From Flavobacterium chilense (GTDB lineage Bacteria > Bacteroidota > Bacteroidia > Flavobacteriales > Flavobacteriaceae), in contig NZ_LSYT01000003.1 of the NCBI RefSeq assembly GCF_001602525.1, positions 1 through 64,000 of the forward strand: a DNA stretch of 64,000 bases, written 5' to 3'. This document shows positions 8,967-19,227 of the stretch, in pieces. The notes beneath the pieces are model-generated. The model searched no databases and had not been told where the DNA came from. It worked only from the letters and a program-made list of their open reading frames with translations. Numbering within the stretch: position 1 is the first letter of the stretch; each line of letters begins with the position of its first letter. Both the position numbers and the translations under genes were made by a program.

Positions 8967-10763
8967 ATGCCAGCAAAATCACCATTAGATATTTCTGATC
9001 CTACTTTAAGGCTCACGATTAAAGCAAATGGAAGCCCTATAAAAGATTCGTACCCTGTAGAATCTGTAAATATTACCCATGAATTAAATAGAATATCATA
9101 TGCCGAAATCAGTCTTATTGACGGAACTGTAGAATCTGCTGATTTTCCTATTAGCGAAAGCGCCGATTTGATTCCCGGAAATACAATTGAAATTACAGCA
9201 GGTTATGGATCTGATGCCGAAATATCCATTTTTAAAGGTGTAATTGTAAAACAAGCCATTCGTATTAATGATGGAGAGCCTTTTGCCTTAATTATTACCT
9301 GCAAACATAAAGCGGTTACCATGTGTTACAATAAAATGGAAGCACAATTTACCAGTAAAACCGATAGTGGTATTATGAATGTTATTGCCGGAAATTATGG
9401 TTTAAGTGCCACAATTGATGCGACTACACCAGTTTCTGAAGCCATGTTCCAAAAACTAGCTACAGATTGGGATTTTATCCTGGCACGTGCTGATTTTAAT
9501 GGTTTTGTTATTTCATTAGATGGCGACGATATCACAATTGGAAAACCAAAAGTAGACGGATCTGCCGTATTGCGAATTGGTTTTGGAGAATCTATGTTTT
9601 CATTTGATGCCGAATTATCTGCAGAAAAACAACCTACATCTTTACAAGTAAGCAGTTGGGATATTAAACAGCAAAGCTTATTAGTATCGAGTGCAGCCGA
9701 GCCTGTTCTAAATGAGCAAGGCAATTTGAGTGCTAAAACATTATCAGGTAAACTCAATCAAAAAGAGTTAAAACTTACTTCAAATACACCTCTGACAAAT
9801 GAAGATTTAACCGTTTGGGGAAATGCCAGTTTATTAAAAATCAGATTGGCTGCCATAAGAGGAATGGTTAGCTTTATGGGAAATGCAACGGTAAAACCCA
9901 ATACTATAATCGAATTAGCAGGAGTAGGAGATCGTTTTAACGGAAATGCCTATGTAACGATGGTCAATCATGTTTTAGAAAGCGGAACCTGGACTACCAG
10001 AGTAAAATTTGGGCTTGATGAAAAGTTTGCTTACGAGAATAAAAATTTCTCTTATCCTAATGCTTCTGGTCAGCTGCCGCCCATTAATGGTTTACAGACC
10101 GCTACAGTAAAAAAAATATTTGGCGATCCGGATTCTCAATTTCGCATTTTAATAACATTACCCAGCAATGCCGAAAATCAAGACGGAATATGGGCAAGAA
10201 TGGCCAATTTTCATGCTACAAATACAGCTGGGGCAGGTTTTTTGCCAGAAGTTGGAGATGAAGTTATCATAGGATTTTTAGAGAATGATCCGCGTTATCC
10301 TGTTATTTTGGGTTCATTGTACAGTACTGCTAAAGCAGCAGCAGCGACAGCTGCTGATAACAACAATTATATCAAAACAATTATCACAAAAAGTCAGCTC
10401 AAAATGACATTTGATGATGAGAAAAAGATACTCAAATTAGAAACACCAGCCGGAAATTACATCACGCTTAGTGATGATGCCAAATCTATAGAAATTAAAG
10501 ACCAGCATACCAACTCGATTAAAATGGACTCCAATGGTATTTCTATTCAAAGTTTTAAGGACATTGTGCTGGATGCGAAAGGAAAAATTTCTTTAACCGC
10601 AGTACAAAATGTCGAGGTCGAAGCTAAAATGGATGTAAAAACAACGGGACTAAATATAAACAATAACGCCAGTATAGGGTTTGTTGCTAAAGGAGCTGCT
10701 ACAGCAGAAATTTCTGCCAGCGGACAAACGACAGTAAAAGGCGCAATAGTAATGATAAACTAA
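8967..10763 (+). CDS. VgrG-like spike protein of the CIS (Afp8-like)
   Basis: 598 residues. Residues about 1-365 resemble the gp27/GPD hub domain (KANGSPIKDSYPVESVNI, EITAGYGSDAEISIFKGVIVK). Residues about 375-460 form a gp5-type OB fold (RILITLPSNAENQDGIWARM, FLPEVGDEVIIGFLENDPRY). The C-terminus is a beta-helical spike with repeated short strands. The trimer forms the hub and spike of the particle and carries the PAAR tip encoded next. No extra C-terminal enzyme domain is present, so this is a structural spike, not an evolved effector VgrG. Confidence 0.94.
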   Translation: MPAKSPLDISDPTLRLTIKANGSPIKDSYPVESVNITHELNRISYAEISLIDGTVESADFPISESADLIPGNTIEITAGYGSDAEISIFKGVIVKQAIRINDGEPFALIITCKHKAVTMCYNKMEAQFTSKTDSGIMNVIAGNYGLSATIDATTPVSEAMFQKLATDWDFILARADFNGFVISLDGDDITIGKPKVDGSAVLRIGFGESMFSFDAELSAEKQPTSLQVSSWDIKQQSLLVSSAAEPVLNEQGNLSAKTLSGKLNQKELKLTSNTPLTNEDLTVWGNASLLKIRLAAIRGMVSFMGNATVKPNTIIELAGVGDRFNGNAYVTMVNHVLESGTWTTRVKFGLDEKFAYENKNFSYPNASGQLPPINGLQTATVKKIFGDPDSQFRILITLPSNAENQDGIWARMANFHATNTAGAGFLPEVGDEVIIGFLENDPRYPVILGSLYSTAKAAAATAADNNNYIKTIITKSQLKMTFDDEKKILKLETPAGNYITLSDDAKSIEIKDQHTNSIKMDSNGISIQSFKDIVLDAKGKISLTAVQNVEVEAKMDVKTTGLNINNNASIGFVAKGAATAEISASGQTTVKGAIVMIN

Positions 10764-10780
10764 TTTAAAATATTAAAGAT

Positions 10781-11080
10781 ATGGGAGCCCCAGCCGCACG
10801 AATAACAGATATGCACACTTGTCCAATGGTAACACCGGGATTACCGCCAATACCACATGTAGGCGGCCCAATTGTAGCCGGTGCACCAACCGTTTTAATA
10901 GGTTCTCTGCCTGCTGCACGAGTAGGCGATATGCTCGTTTGTGTAGGACCGCCGGATAGTATTGTAAAAGGTTCTTCTACTGTACTTATCTGTGGAATGC
11001 CTGCTGCCAGAATGGGTGATACAACAGCACACGGAGGTTCAATTGTATTGGGCTTGCCAACGGTTTTGATAGGAGGATAA
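10781..11080 (+). CDS. PAAR-repeat spike tip protein
   Basis: 99 residues built of PAAR-type turns: PAARITDMHTCP, then AGAPTVLIGSLPAARVGDM, KGSSTVLICGMPAARMGDTT and GLPTVLIGG. His and Cys residues at the expected places could hold the structural zinc. Such proteins form the pointed tip on the VgrG trimer. It is 17 bases after the spike gene and 3 bases before the gp25-like gene. Confidence 0.95.
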   Translation: MGAPAARITDMHTCPMVTPGLPPIPHVGGPIVAGAPTVLIGSLPAARVGDMLVCVGPPDSIVKGSSTVLICGMPAARMGDTTAHGGSIVLGLPTVLIGG

Positions 11081-11083
11081 ACA

Positions 11084-11491
11084 ATGGAACTAAAATCATT
11101 TTTAGGAACAGGATGGAAATTTCCCCCTTCATTTAGCAAAGAAACTAAAAATGTAACATTGGTTTCGGATGAGACTGATATTGCAGAAAGTCTCCGTATT
11201 TTATTGAGTACAGATCCCGGCGAAAGATTAATGAGACCGGAATATGGCTGTAATCTTAGAAGATTTATGTTCGAGCGTCACGATACCTCTTTTGTTACAG
11301 GTTTAAACAATACCATTAGCAAGGCCATTTTAAATTTTGAAGCCCGTGTAGATTTTATTGATGCCAAAGTAGTAACCCGTAACGAGTTAGACGGAGTATT
11401 GCATATAGAAGTCAACTATAAAATCATTATAACAAACACAAGACACAATATCGTATTTCCTTTTTATCTTCTTGAGGGAACTAATTTATAA
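11084..11491 (+). CDS. gp25-like baseplate wedge protein (Afp9-like)
   Basis: 135 residues. The core STDPGERLMRPEYGCNLRRF is the hallmark of the gp25/GPW family, which includes the EPR motif region of T4 gp25 and TssE. The protein initiates sheath polymerisation at the baseplate. Its length is typical. It starts 3 bases after the PAAR stop and ends 8 bases before the J-like gene. Confidence 0.94.
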   Translation: MELKSFLGTGWKFPPSFSKETKNVTLVSDETDIAESLRILLSTDPGERLMRPEYGCNLRRFMFERHDTSFVTGLNNTISKAILNFEARVDFIDAKVVTRNELDGVLHIEVNYKIIITNTRHNIVFPFYLLEGTNL

Positions 11492-11499
11492 TACTAAAT

Positions 11500-14400
11500 A
11501 TGAGCACCGAAATATTCATGACATCAAATCAAGGGCTTAGCCAGGCACAGCGCATGCTTGATACTTTGATGCCTGATTATTTTAAAATTGATTCAAGGGA
11601 TATTCCGGAAATGATCAGCTATATTCATAAAATAGCACCTCAGTTTAATTATTATAATGCACAAACAAATGAAATAGATGGAACCTGGGAAGATTTTCTC
11701 TATAATGATCCTTATCTCGCCGCATTGTTAATCAGCAGAATAAATGTGGTAGATATCAGCGGTCAGTTCAGCACCCTGAAAAAAGCAATTGAACACGACA
11801 GTAATAGTAATCTGCTTTCTGAACGATTAGACAAATTGACTAAATTAATTGACTATCTATTTGATGTTATTGCCCAATTATCAAAACTACATTACTTATT
11901 AAATGCTTTGCCTTTGCCTAATGATATAGGAGAAGTATTAATGAATATTGAGCCAACAAATGATGAATCAGGTAAATTAAAAAATTATTGCGAAGAAGCT
12001 TCTTTAGTATTTATCAGCTTCAAAAATCCTGATCCGTCTCCAAAATTATCAGGGCATAAAAAAAAAGAAGACGTTGGTTTAGAAATACTATTGGAAAGTT
12101 CTAATAAGGAAAAAATAACGGGATCTATTCGTTATTTATCTGCTTTATTTGAATCTGTTATTGCAAAATTTAACGATTTAGTAAGAGCATCAAAATCGTA
12201 TATTTCTAGAAAAAGCATAACAGAAGCTCAATTTTTACCACAGATCGCTTTATTAATCAGTTTTTTAGATTTATACAAATCGGCACAAGTAAAAATTAAT
12301 GACTTTAACCGCAGGCATCTGGAGTATTATTATAAAGATGTTTTAGAATTAAAACCCAAAAAAGGATATAGAGATCAGCTCAACATAATTATTGAACCGG
12401 AAATAGGAATAAAGCGATTAGAAATTTCACCATCGGAATTATTAATTGCAGAAATTCCAAATGAAGAACAGCCTATAATTTATGAGTTAAATAATCCAAT
12501 TACTTTATCGGCTGCCACAATAGCCGAGACCAAAACTATTTTTGTCAGTCAGTTTGCACAAGTAGCTTCTAAGAATATTGAAATTGATAATATTATTGAA
12601 AATCAGGTTTATCAGGCTTCTCCAAAAGTTTTTTCGGTAGCTGATTATCAAAAAAACAAAGACAATTATATTTCATGGCCTTGTCTTGGCGAAGATCAGC
12701 AGGGAAAGCTGGGCAATATGCGAACAATGGATAATGCTAATTTAGGAATATTCATTGCATCGCCTCTTTTGTATTTGCCGGAAGGAGAAAGAACCATCAG
12801 TATAAAAATCAAATTAGAACCTAAAAGTTTTGAAGCAGTACGGGATTATTTTTCTTCATATACAGATACTATAAATGAAAACAAATATCATTATGGCTAT
12901 AAAACAGATGAATCTGAAAAAGGGGCAAAAACAATCGAAACGATTATTTATGAACTTTTATCAAGTGCATTTGTTATAACCTATACTTCAACAAAAGGCT
13001 GGGAAAACATAAAGAAATATTTTGTAAAATTTGATCCAACACCGGGCGGAGAAGAAGCAATTGAAATTATTTTGAAATTGAAAGCTATAGAAGAACCTAT
13101 TGACAATTACAATAAGGGAATTCACAATCTCAATTTTGATTCTAAGTTTCCAATAGTTCGTATAGGGCTGAATAATTTCAGCAAACATTATGCGTACAGT
13201 TTTTTGCAGGACATCATAATAGAACGTATTACGATTAAAAGCGAGGCAAAAGGATTCCGTTCTTTACTCTTGCAAAATAGTATTGGTTTAGTAAGTCCTA
13301 CAAGTCCGTTTCAGATATTTGGGCCGCAGCCTATCTTGGGTTCGTTTCTGGATATTAAGAATACCAATGTTTTTAATCGATACTTAACTGATTTCTCTAT
13401 AAATATCAGCTGGTTGAATTTACCCAGAGAATACGGAGGTTTTGAAACCTATTATAAAGAATATCCGGAACCTTTTAGAAACAACTCTTTCGCCGTTAAT
13501 CTTAAAGCATTAAAAACACAAAACTTATATTTAAATACCAAGAATGAACAGCAAAAAGAATTGTTCAGCATTAATAATAATGGTTTTTTAAGTGATTTTA
13601 CGGTAATAGATAAAATAGATTTCAGCAAACTGGATTTTATTAATGAACCATCGCTGGTGCCTTCAGATAGTAATAATCCATTTGCTGTAGACGGAACTTT
13701 AAGGTTAGAACTTTCTTCTCCCGAAGAAACATTTGGACAAGAAGTATTTACTAAAATTTTTCCCGAAGCTGTTATGAGCCAGGCTAAAAAAAAAGTATTA
13801 AAACAAGCTTTGCCCAATCAGCCTATTATTCCCATTATAAAATCGATAGCATTAGATTATTCGCTTGAGTATTCAGAAATTCTTGATGGAGCTGCAAACC
13901 GCGAAAACTGTAAAATTCAGCTTATTCATGATTATCCGTTTGGGTATGATTACATCTATCCTAATAAGTATAAAAAGCAGACTAAATTTATGCCTGAGTT
14001 TTTAGACTACGACAACTTATGCATTGGTTTAAAAGATGTCGAACCTAAATCAGAATTGAATCTTTTGTTTAAGTTCGAAGATTCCAGTTTTCATTATACC
14101 TTAGAAAAAACAGAATTAATATGGAGTTATCTTAAAAACAATACCTGGATTCCCTTTTCAGACAAAGACATTATTTTTGATACGACCAATGATTTTATGG
14201 GCTCAGGCATTATCAGGCTTTTTGCTCCGTCCAGTATTCCATCAGGAAATACAATAATGAATCCGGATTTGTTTTGGATCAAAGCCACAACTTATAATGG
14301 CGTTGCAACGAAACCCAATTTATTAGGAATTGCATGTAACGGCGTTGTAGCGACAAGAAAATATTTACCCGAAAATCATTCAAAAAGAGGACTTTCTATT

Positions 14401-15357
14401 CCGCCATATTCCATTAAAGGATTTGAAAAAACAATAAAAGGCGTTAGTGCTTTATGGCAGTTGTTCAGCTCTATTAACGGAGAAGCGCCGGAAAGTACCG
14501 ATAAGTTCTATACAAGAGTAAGCGAAAGATTAAGACACAAACAAAGACCAGTTCAAAACAGAGATATCGAACAAGTTGTATTAGAAAATTTTCCTGAAAT
14601 AATGATGGTAAAAAGCTTTAATACAGAAATAGAAGGTTATGAAATTGTAGAAGGAACCAATTTACATTTAGTATTAATTCCTAAAGAATCCAGAAACAAT
14701 CATCCCTTTAAAGATGTTCCCAGAGTAAGTTTATTAACGCTCTTTGATGTCAAATCATTTCTTGACAAGATCATTTCTCCTTTTATAACGATAGAAGTTG
14801 GAAATCCTATTTATGAAAGAGTCAAAGTAATTTGTGAAGTTGTTTTAACAGATAAAGCAAAAGAAGATTCCGGAAATTATTTACGCAAACTAACCAAAGA
14901 TATTAATAATTATATAGCACCTTGGCTTTATGATAAATATGATGATTTTAAAATAGGAGATCGTATTTACAAATCAGATTTGTTATTGTTTATCAAAACA
15001 CGTCCTTATATTGAGTATGTTACCGGATTTTCGCTGATTCATTTTTATAAAGAAAGACAATCATCAGATGATGTTTTGGTTTCAAAAATGACAGATAGTG
15101 CCTTGGGTGATATCAAATACATAGAATGTTCTTCTCCGGCTTCGGTATTTGTGCCTTCAGAATTTCATGTGCTAAAGGTGCTGGATAAACCCATTCATAA
15201 AACGGCGGTTCAGCTGGGTATTGCAGATTACATAGTAGGCGAAGAACTTTTGATAGAAGAAGATCCGGGTATAAGAATACCAAGCAGTGATGCTTCAGAT
15301 TCTGAGTATGACGACGACGATGAACTTTTTAATTTTATTATTAATCCTAACATTTAA
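11500..15357 (+). CDS. Baseplate J-like wedge protein (Afp11-like)
   Basis: 1285 residues. The C-terminal third (SINGEAPESTDKFYTRVSER, LRHKQRPVQNRDIEQVVLEN, then VRVKVICEVV-like strands) has the pattern of the baseplate J/gp6 family, where paired copies form the wedge ring. The N-terminal half is alpha-rich and lineage-specific. The C-terminus is acidic (DASDSEYDDDDE). It follows the gp25-like gene by 8 bases, matching the gp25-gp6 order of Afp and many phages. Confidence 0.88.
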   Translation: MSTEIFMTSNQGLSQAQRMLDTLMPDYFKIDSRDIPEMISYIHKIAPQFNYYNAQTNEIDGTWEDFLYNDPYLAALLISRINVVDISGQFSTLKKAIEHDSNSNLLSERLDKLTKLIDYLFDVIAQLSKLHYLLNALPLPNDIGEVLMNIEPTNDESGKLKNYCEEASLVFISFKNPDPSPKLSGHKKKEDVGLEILLESSNKEKITGSIRYLSALFESVIAKFNDLVRASKSYISRKSITEAQFLPQIALLISFLDLYKSAQVKINDFNRRHLEYYYKDVLELKPKKGYRDQLNIIIEPEIGIKRLEISPSELLIAEIPNEEQPIIYELNNPITLSAATIAETKTIFVSQFAQVASKNIEIDNIIENQVYQASPKVFSVADYQKNKDNYISWPCLGEDQQGKLGNMRTMDNANLGIFIASPLLYLPEGERTISIKIKLEPKSFEAVRDYFSSYTDTINENKYHYGYKTDESEKGAKTIETIIYELLSSAFVITYTSTKGWENIKKYFVKFDPTPGGEEAIEIILKLKAIEEPIDNYNKGIHNLNFDSKFPIVRIGLNNFSKHYAYSFLQDIIIERITIKSEAKGFRSLLLQNSIGLVSPTSPFQIFGPQPILGSFLDIKNTNVFNRYLTDFSINISWLNLPREYGGFETYYKEYPEPFRNNSFAVNLKALKTQNLYLNTKNEQQKELFSINNNGFLSDFTVIDKIDFSKLDFINEPSLVPSDSNNPFAVDGTLRLELSSPEETFGQEVFTKIFPEAVMSQAKKKVLKQALPNQPIIPIIKSIALDYSLEYSEILDGAANRENCKIQLIHDYPFGYDYIYPNKYKKQTKFMPEFLDYDNLCIGLKDVEPKSELNLLFKFEDSSFHYTLEKTELIWSYLKNNTWIPFSDKDIIFDTTNDFMGSGIIRLFAPSSIPSGNTIMNPDLFWIKATTYNGVATKPNLLGIACNGVVATRKYLPENHSKRGLSIPPYSIKGFEKTIKGVSALWQLFSSINGEAPESTDKFYTRVSERLRHKQRPVQNRDIEQVVLENFPEIMMVKSFNTEIEGYEIVEGTNLHLVLIPKESRNNHPFKDVPRVSLLTLFDVKSFLDKIISPFITIEVGNPIYERVKVICEVVLTDKAKEDSGNYLRKLTKDINNYIAPWLYDKYDDFKIGDRIYKSDLLLFIKTRPYIEYVTGFSLIHFYKERQSSDDVLVSKMTDSALGDIKYIECSSPASVFVPSEFHVLKVLDKPIHKTAVQLGIADYIVGEELLIEEDPGIRIPSSDASDSEYDDDDELFNFIINPNI

Positions 15358-15362
15358 ACGAC

Positions 15363-16208
15363 ATGGCCGACAACGAGATAAAAAAATTACATGGAAGAGC
15401 GGAGTTAATAGAATATTTTAGAAATGGAAGAATCCCTAACGAAACGCATTTTAAATCGCTTATAGATTCTGTAATTATTCAGCACGATGACGGAATATCT
15501 AAAGATGAAGAAAACGGGTACAGCATAACCTCTTTAGGAACATCATCCAGATTAATTACTTTTTACAAAAATATTGATCGTTTAGAACCTTTTTTCTTTG
15601 TAGAAAAGGATTTACTGGACAAACCAAGCCTAAAATTCCGCTCTGATACTGTCAAATCTACAGCAACAGAAGAAGAGAAAACATTTTTCTTTCATAACGA
15701 CGGAAGTTTAGGAATAGGAAATAAAAGTAAAAACAATTTTAAACTGGATGTAAATGGTTTTACCGCTTCTAAAGGAAGAACCGGAACCTACAACACAAAA
15801 AAAGAAATTCCGGCCAATGGAGAATGGCACGATATAACTCCGGAATTAGATAACTGTCAGGCTTTTGAAATTGTAGCCCGCGCAGGGATAAAACATTCCG
15901 GAAAATTTTCTATGATGCATGCAACCGCATTGAGCACATTTGGAAAATCGCGATCAAAGATTAGAAAAACCCGAGCGTATTATGGATCATTCTGGTCGAT
16001 TTGGAATAAACTGAATTTACGCTGGCATGGCACCACACATAATTACAAATTACAAATGCGTTCGAATTCCAATTTTGGTTCGGGAGCCATGATTTATTAT
16101 ACGATATGTGAACTTTGGGATGATGAACTTTTTGTACCCTTAAATTGTTATTATCCAAAAAAACAAGATGGTTTTGTTGATAAGGAAAGCCAGAATAAGA
16201 GAACTTAG
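15363..16208 (+). CDS. Adhesin-like protein, candidate tail fibre / receptor-binding component
   Basis: 281 residues, starting 5 bases after the J-like gene. The N-terminus (residues 1-45, LHGRAELIEYFRNGRIPNET) looks like a particle-attachment segment. The middle FFFHNDGSLGIGNKSKNNFKL is typical of fibre proteins. The C-terminal domain (residues about 130-260) contains ANGEWHDITPELDNCQAFEIV and KLNLRWHGTTHNYKLQMRSN, a pattern I recall from Bacteroidota proteins annotated as adhesin in CIS loci. There is no chaperone gene beside it. Inference: it decides which cell the particle binds. Confidence 0.65.
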   Translation: MADNEIKKLHGRAELIEYFRNGRIPNETHFKSLIDSVIIQHDDGISKDEENGYSITSLGTSSRLITFYKNIDRLEPFFFVEKDLLDKPSLKFRSDTVKSTATEEEKTFFFHNDGSLGIGNKSKNNFKLDVNGFTASKGRTGTYNTKKEIPANGEWHDITPELDNCQAFEIVARAGIKHSGKFSMMHATALSTFGKSRSKIRKTRAYYGSFWSIWNKLNLRWHGTTHNYKLQMRSNSNFGSGAMIYYTICELWDDELFVPLNCYYPKKQDGFVDKESQNKRT

Positions 16209-16238
16209 TTACAACGTTAGAATAGAATACTTAACAAT

Positions 16239-19211
16239 ATGATTGAACCTCGGTTTATAAATAAAAACATAGACCCTACAGCTGATTTTGAAGTCATTTT
16301 AAAACAGGCAATTGATTTAGTTCAAAGGCTGACAGGACATCTATGGACAGACTATAATATTCATGATCCGGGCATTACCATTTTAGAACAATTATGTTTT
16401 GCATTAACCGACTTGCACTATAAAACAAAATTAAGTACCGAAGATATTTTAACCAATACAAGAGGGTTTATAAACAGAAATCAGCACTCTTTTTTCGAGA
16501 AAGAACATATCCTGACCTGTAATCCTGTAACGGTTAATGACTTTAGAAAAATTATTTTAGACAAAGTCAAAGAAGTAAACAATATCATGTTCAATCCAAT
16601 TCTGTCTGTACACAGCAATCATTACATAAAAGGCTTGTATAGAATTGTAGTTAGAGCCAATGAAACCATAACCAACCAGTTTGTTACAGATAAAGAAGCA
16701 GAGGAGGAGTTTAAAGAAAAAATTAGAAAACTAACACTTTCTAAACGTAATATCTGCGAAGATATAATGGGAGATATTGTTATCCTGAAATGTCAGAAAA
16801 TAGCAATTCATGCCAATATAAGTATCAAATACACCTCAGTTCCGGAGGAAATACTGCTTAGAATTTACAATAAGATAGAATCTCTGTTAAACCCAAAAAT
16901 TCGATTTTATTCTAAATCCGAATTGCTGGATATGGGCTATACCATAGAGCAAATTTACGATGGTCCGTTATTAAACAACGGAATACTATTAGAAAGAGAG
17001 CTAAAACCAATTGCAACAGAAATAGATCCTATAGATGTTACCAATACCATTACGGTATTAGATGGCGTAAGCTATATTCAAAATTTAACAATAGAGAATA
17101 TAGACAATTTTGATACTGAAGAAACAGCACTCAATGACGCTGATAAAGTAGAAAAAACAGATAGTTTTCCGTTTAAATTAAAGAAAGATCATTTTGCCTC
17201 TTTAGATAAAGATACTTTTCTGAAAAATGTAAAATTATATTCAGACGATTACCGTATTCCGATCAACGAAGCCCTTTTTTTAGAATTGTATGATCATAGA
17301 GAACCATTAAAAACGCAAGTCCGAAAAGATTCTGCAGGCAAGAAACAAGAGCGTAATATAAAAGCAGGTACTTACAAAGATGTAGGAACCTATTATTCGA
17401 TACAAAACTATTTCCCTACCGTTTATGGCTTAAGAGAAAACGGATTATCTAAGTCGGAAACTAAAGAACGCAAAGCAGCGGCAAAACAACTCAAAGCTTA
17501 TTTGCTTTTTTTTGAACAAATACTTGCCAATTATTCGGCGCAGTTAGCCAATCTGGGTAACCTTTATTCGACAGATTTAAGCACAAGCAATCAAAAATCA
17601 TATTATACCCAAGATCTCTATAACGTTCCGGATATTCGCTATATATTAAAAGAATACAATCAAAATGGTGATAATCGCGCTTCGTTTGTAAATGAAATGA
17701 AATGGGAAAATTTTCAAAGCGACGAAGATAATGGTTATATGAAAGCATTACTAAGCGCTGTAGAAACTCCTGAAATCTATACCGACAGAAAGAATAAAAT
17801 ATTAGACCATTTGCTGGGACGCTTTAATCGCAAGCTAAGTATATATCCTATACTGCAGTATTTTAATAGTTATATTGGAGGAAGCAGTTTAGAGCGTGAT
17901 ACATTTGTGCTACAATGGAAAGCAAACGTTTTAAACCATTTACTCCATATAGACCAAGGCAAAATAAAAGGCTACGATTATTCTTCTCAAATAAACCTGA
18001 TGTCTGGTTTTGAGTATAAAATATCAATATATCTCAACATTAATCACCTGGAATATCCAAGTCTGACAAAGTTTAAATCGAGAAAAGAAAGCCTGATGCG
18101 CCGAAGGCTGACAGATACTTTTAACAATACAGAAAAAAAGTATACCATTACACCAGTAAAACCAGCGCCTGCAGTTCAGGAAGAACAGGAAATAGATATT
18201 ATCGAATTTAATGATGAAAATCTTGCCGTAATAACCAATTCAGCAGAAAATATAGAACTGGGCGAAAGCTTAGAGGCAGATACTATAGATCAATCGTATA
18301 TATTCAATTCGCAGACAATATCGGTATTAGAATTTGGAATCCTGAGGGAGAACTATAAAATAATTCCCAAAGACGGTAAATACATTATTATATACAAACC
18401 GCCGCAAAAAGATATCATAACCCCAGAAGAAAAATGGCAGGTAATTGGCAGTTATCAAATAAAGAGTAAGGCTATTAATGCCCTGAATGAAGTAATAGAA
18501 TCGCTGAAGAAACTAAGTGTAGAATCAGAAGGATTTCATTTGGTAGAACATTTATTGATGCGTCCTAAGCTCGATCAGCATAATTTCGGGTTCAGCTATT
18601 ACGAAAGTGAAGACAGCATACTTTTTAAAAATGATGAATGGACCAGTTTTGAAGAAAGAGAAAACCGCCTGACAAAACTAAAAACCGCAGTACTGAATTT
18701 AGGAAAAAAAACGCCCGGAAACGATTTTGACTTTAAACTTAAATTTGCGGGCGACGATCAATTTAGTATTGTAAACACAGCGGTATTCAGTAAAAGAAAA
18801 CAAGATTTAGATCCAAATCTTAAAAAAATAATAGCCGAAATTCATAAAATACAAGAAAACAAAATCTTTAGATATCCTCGTATTGAACTTTTGGCAAAAC
18901 TATCCGGAAGAAAGGTTATTAATGAAAACTTTTACAGTCTGAAAGCAACAATAGTTTTACCTGCATGGCCAGCCCGTTTTCAGGACAAAGAATTTAAAAT
19001 GTTTACCGAAGATTTAATAAAAGCGATTGCACCGGGTTATTTAACCTTAAACTTTAAATGGCTGGGAATTTCGAGAATGCAAAAGTTTGAAACGCTTTAT
19101 TTTGAATGGCTGGAAGCAATTAAAACCAATTCTGATCCGAACGCAAGACTAGAATCATGTGAAGTTTTAACAAAATGGCTCCTGGAAACGGACATCAAAA
19201 ATCAAAAATAA
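16239..19211 (+). CDS. Large CIS baseplate protein (Afp12-like)
   Basis: 990 residues. The N-terminus IDLVQRLTGHLWTDYNIHDP followed by GITILEQLCFALTDLHYKTK is characteristic of Afp12-like and other CIS/phage baseplate proteins, which sit beside the J-like protein in the wedge. The rest is mixed alpha/beta without enzyme motifs. A Glu/Asn-rich linker lies near residues 645-690. It is 30 bases after the adhesin-like gene and 16 bases before the tape-measure gene. Confidence 0.85.
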   Translation: MIEPRFINKNIDPTADFEVILKQAIDLVQRLTGHLWTDYNIHDPGITILEQLCFALTDLHYKTKLSTEDILTNTRGFINRNQHSFFEKEHILTCNPVTVNDFRKIILDKVKEVNNIMFNPILSVHSNHYIKGLYRIVVRANETITNQFVTDKEAEEEFKEKIRKLTLSKRNICEDIMGDIVILKCQKIAIHANISIKYTSVPEEILLRIYNKIESLLNPKIRFYSKSELLDMGYTIEQIYDGPLLNNGILLERELKPIATEIDPIDVTNTITVLDGVSYIQNLTIENIDNFDTEETALNDADKVEKTDSFPFKLKKDHFASLDKDTFLKNVKLYSDDYRIPINEALFLELYDHREPLKTQVRKDSAGKKQERNIKAGTYKDVGTYYSIQNYFPTVYGLRENGLSKSETKERKAAAKQLKAYLLFFEQILANYSAQLANLGNLYSTDLSTSNQKSYYTQDLYNVPDIRYILKEYNQNGDNRASFVNEMKWENFQSDEDNGYMKALLSAVETPEIYTDRKNKILDHLLGRFNRKLSIYPILQYFNSYIGGSSLERDTFVLQWKANVLNHLLHIDQGKIKGYDYSSQINLMSGFEYKISIYLNINHLEYPSLTKFKSRKESLMRRRLTDTFNNTEKKYTITPVKPAPAVQEEQEIDIIEFNDENLAVITNSAENIELGESLEADTIDQSYIFNSQTISVLEFGILRENYKIIPKDGKYIIIYKPPQKDIITPEEKWQVIGSYQIKSKAINALNEVIESLKKLSVESEGFHLVEHLLMRPKLDQHNFGFSYYESEDSILFKNDEWTSFEERENRLTKLKTAVLNLGKKTPGNDFDFKLKFAGDDQFSIVNTAVFSKRKQDLDPNLKKIIAEIHKIQENKIFRYPRIELLAKLSGRKVINENFYSLKATIVLPAWPARFQDKEFKMFTEDLIKAIAPGYLTLNFKWLGISRMQKFETLYFEWLEAIKTNSDPNARLESCEVLTKWLLETDIKNQK

Positions 19212-19227
19212 AAGAGCAAAATTTTAA

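Noticed and set aside
9395..9757. Long minus-strand frame inside the spike gene
   Set aside because: Lies wholly within a well-supported gene; composition is that of an antisense shadow.
10765..11139. Open frame of 124 codons opposite the PAAR gene
   Set aside because: It mirrors the Gly/Pro/Ala-rich PAAR repeats and has no independent family signal or context.
13452..13817. Minus-strand frame inside the J-like gene
   Set aside because: Antisense shadow, no recognisable domain.
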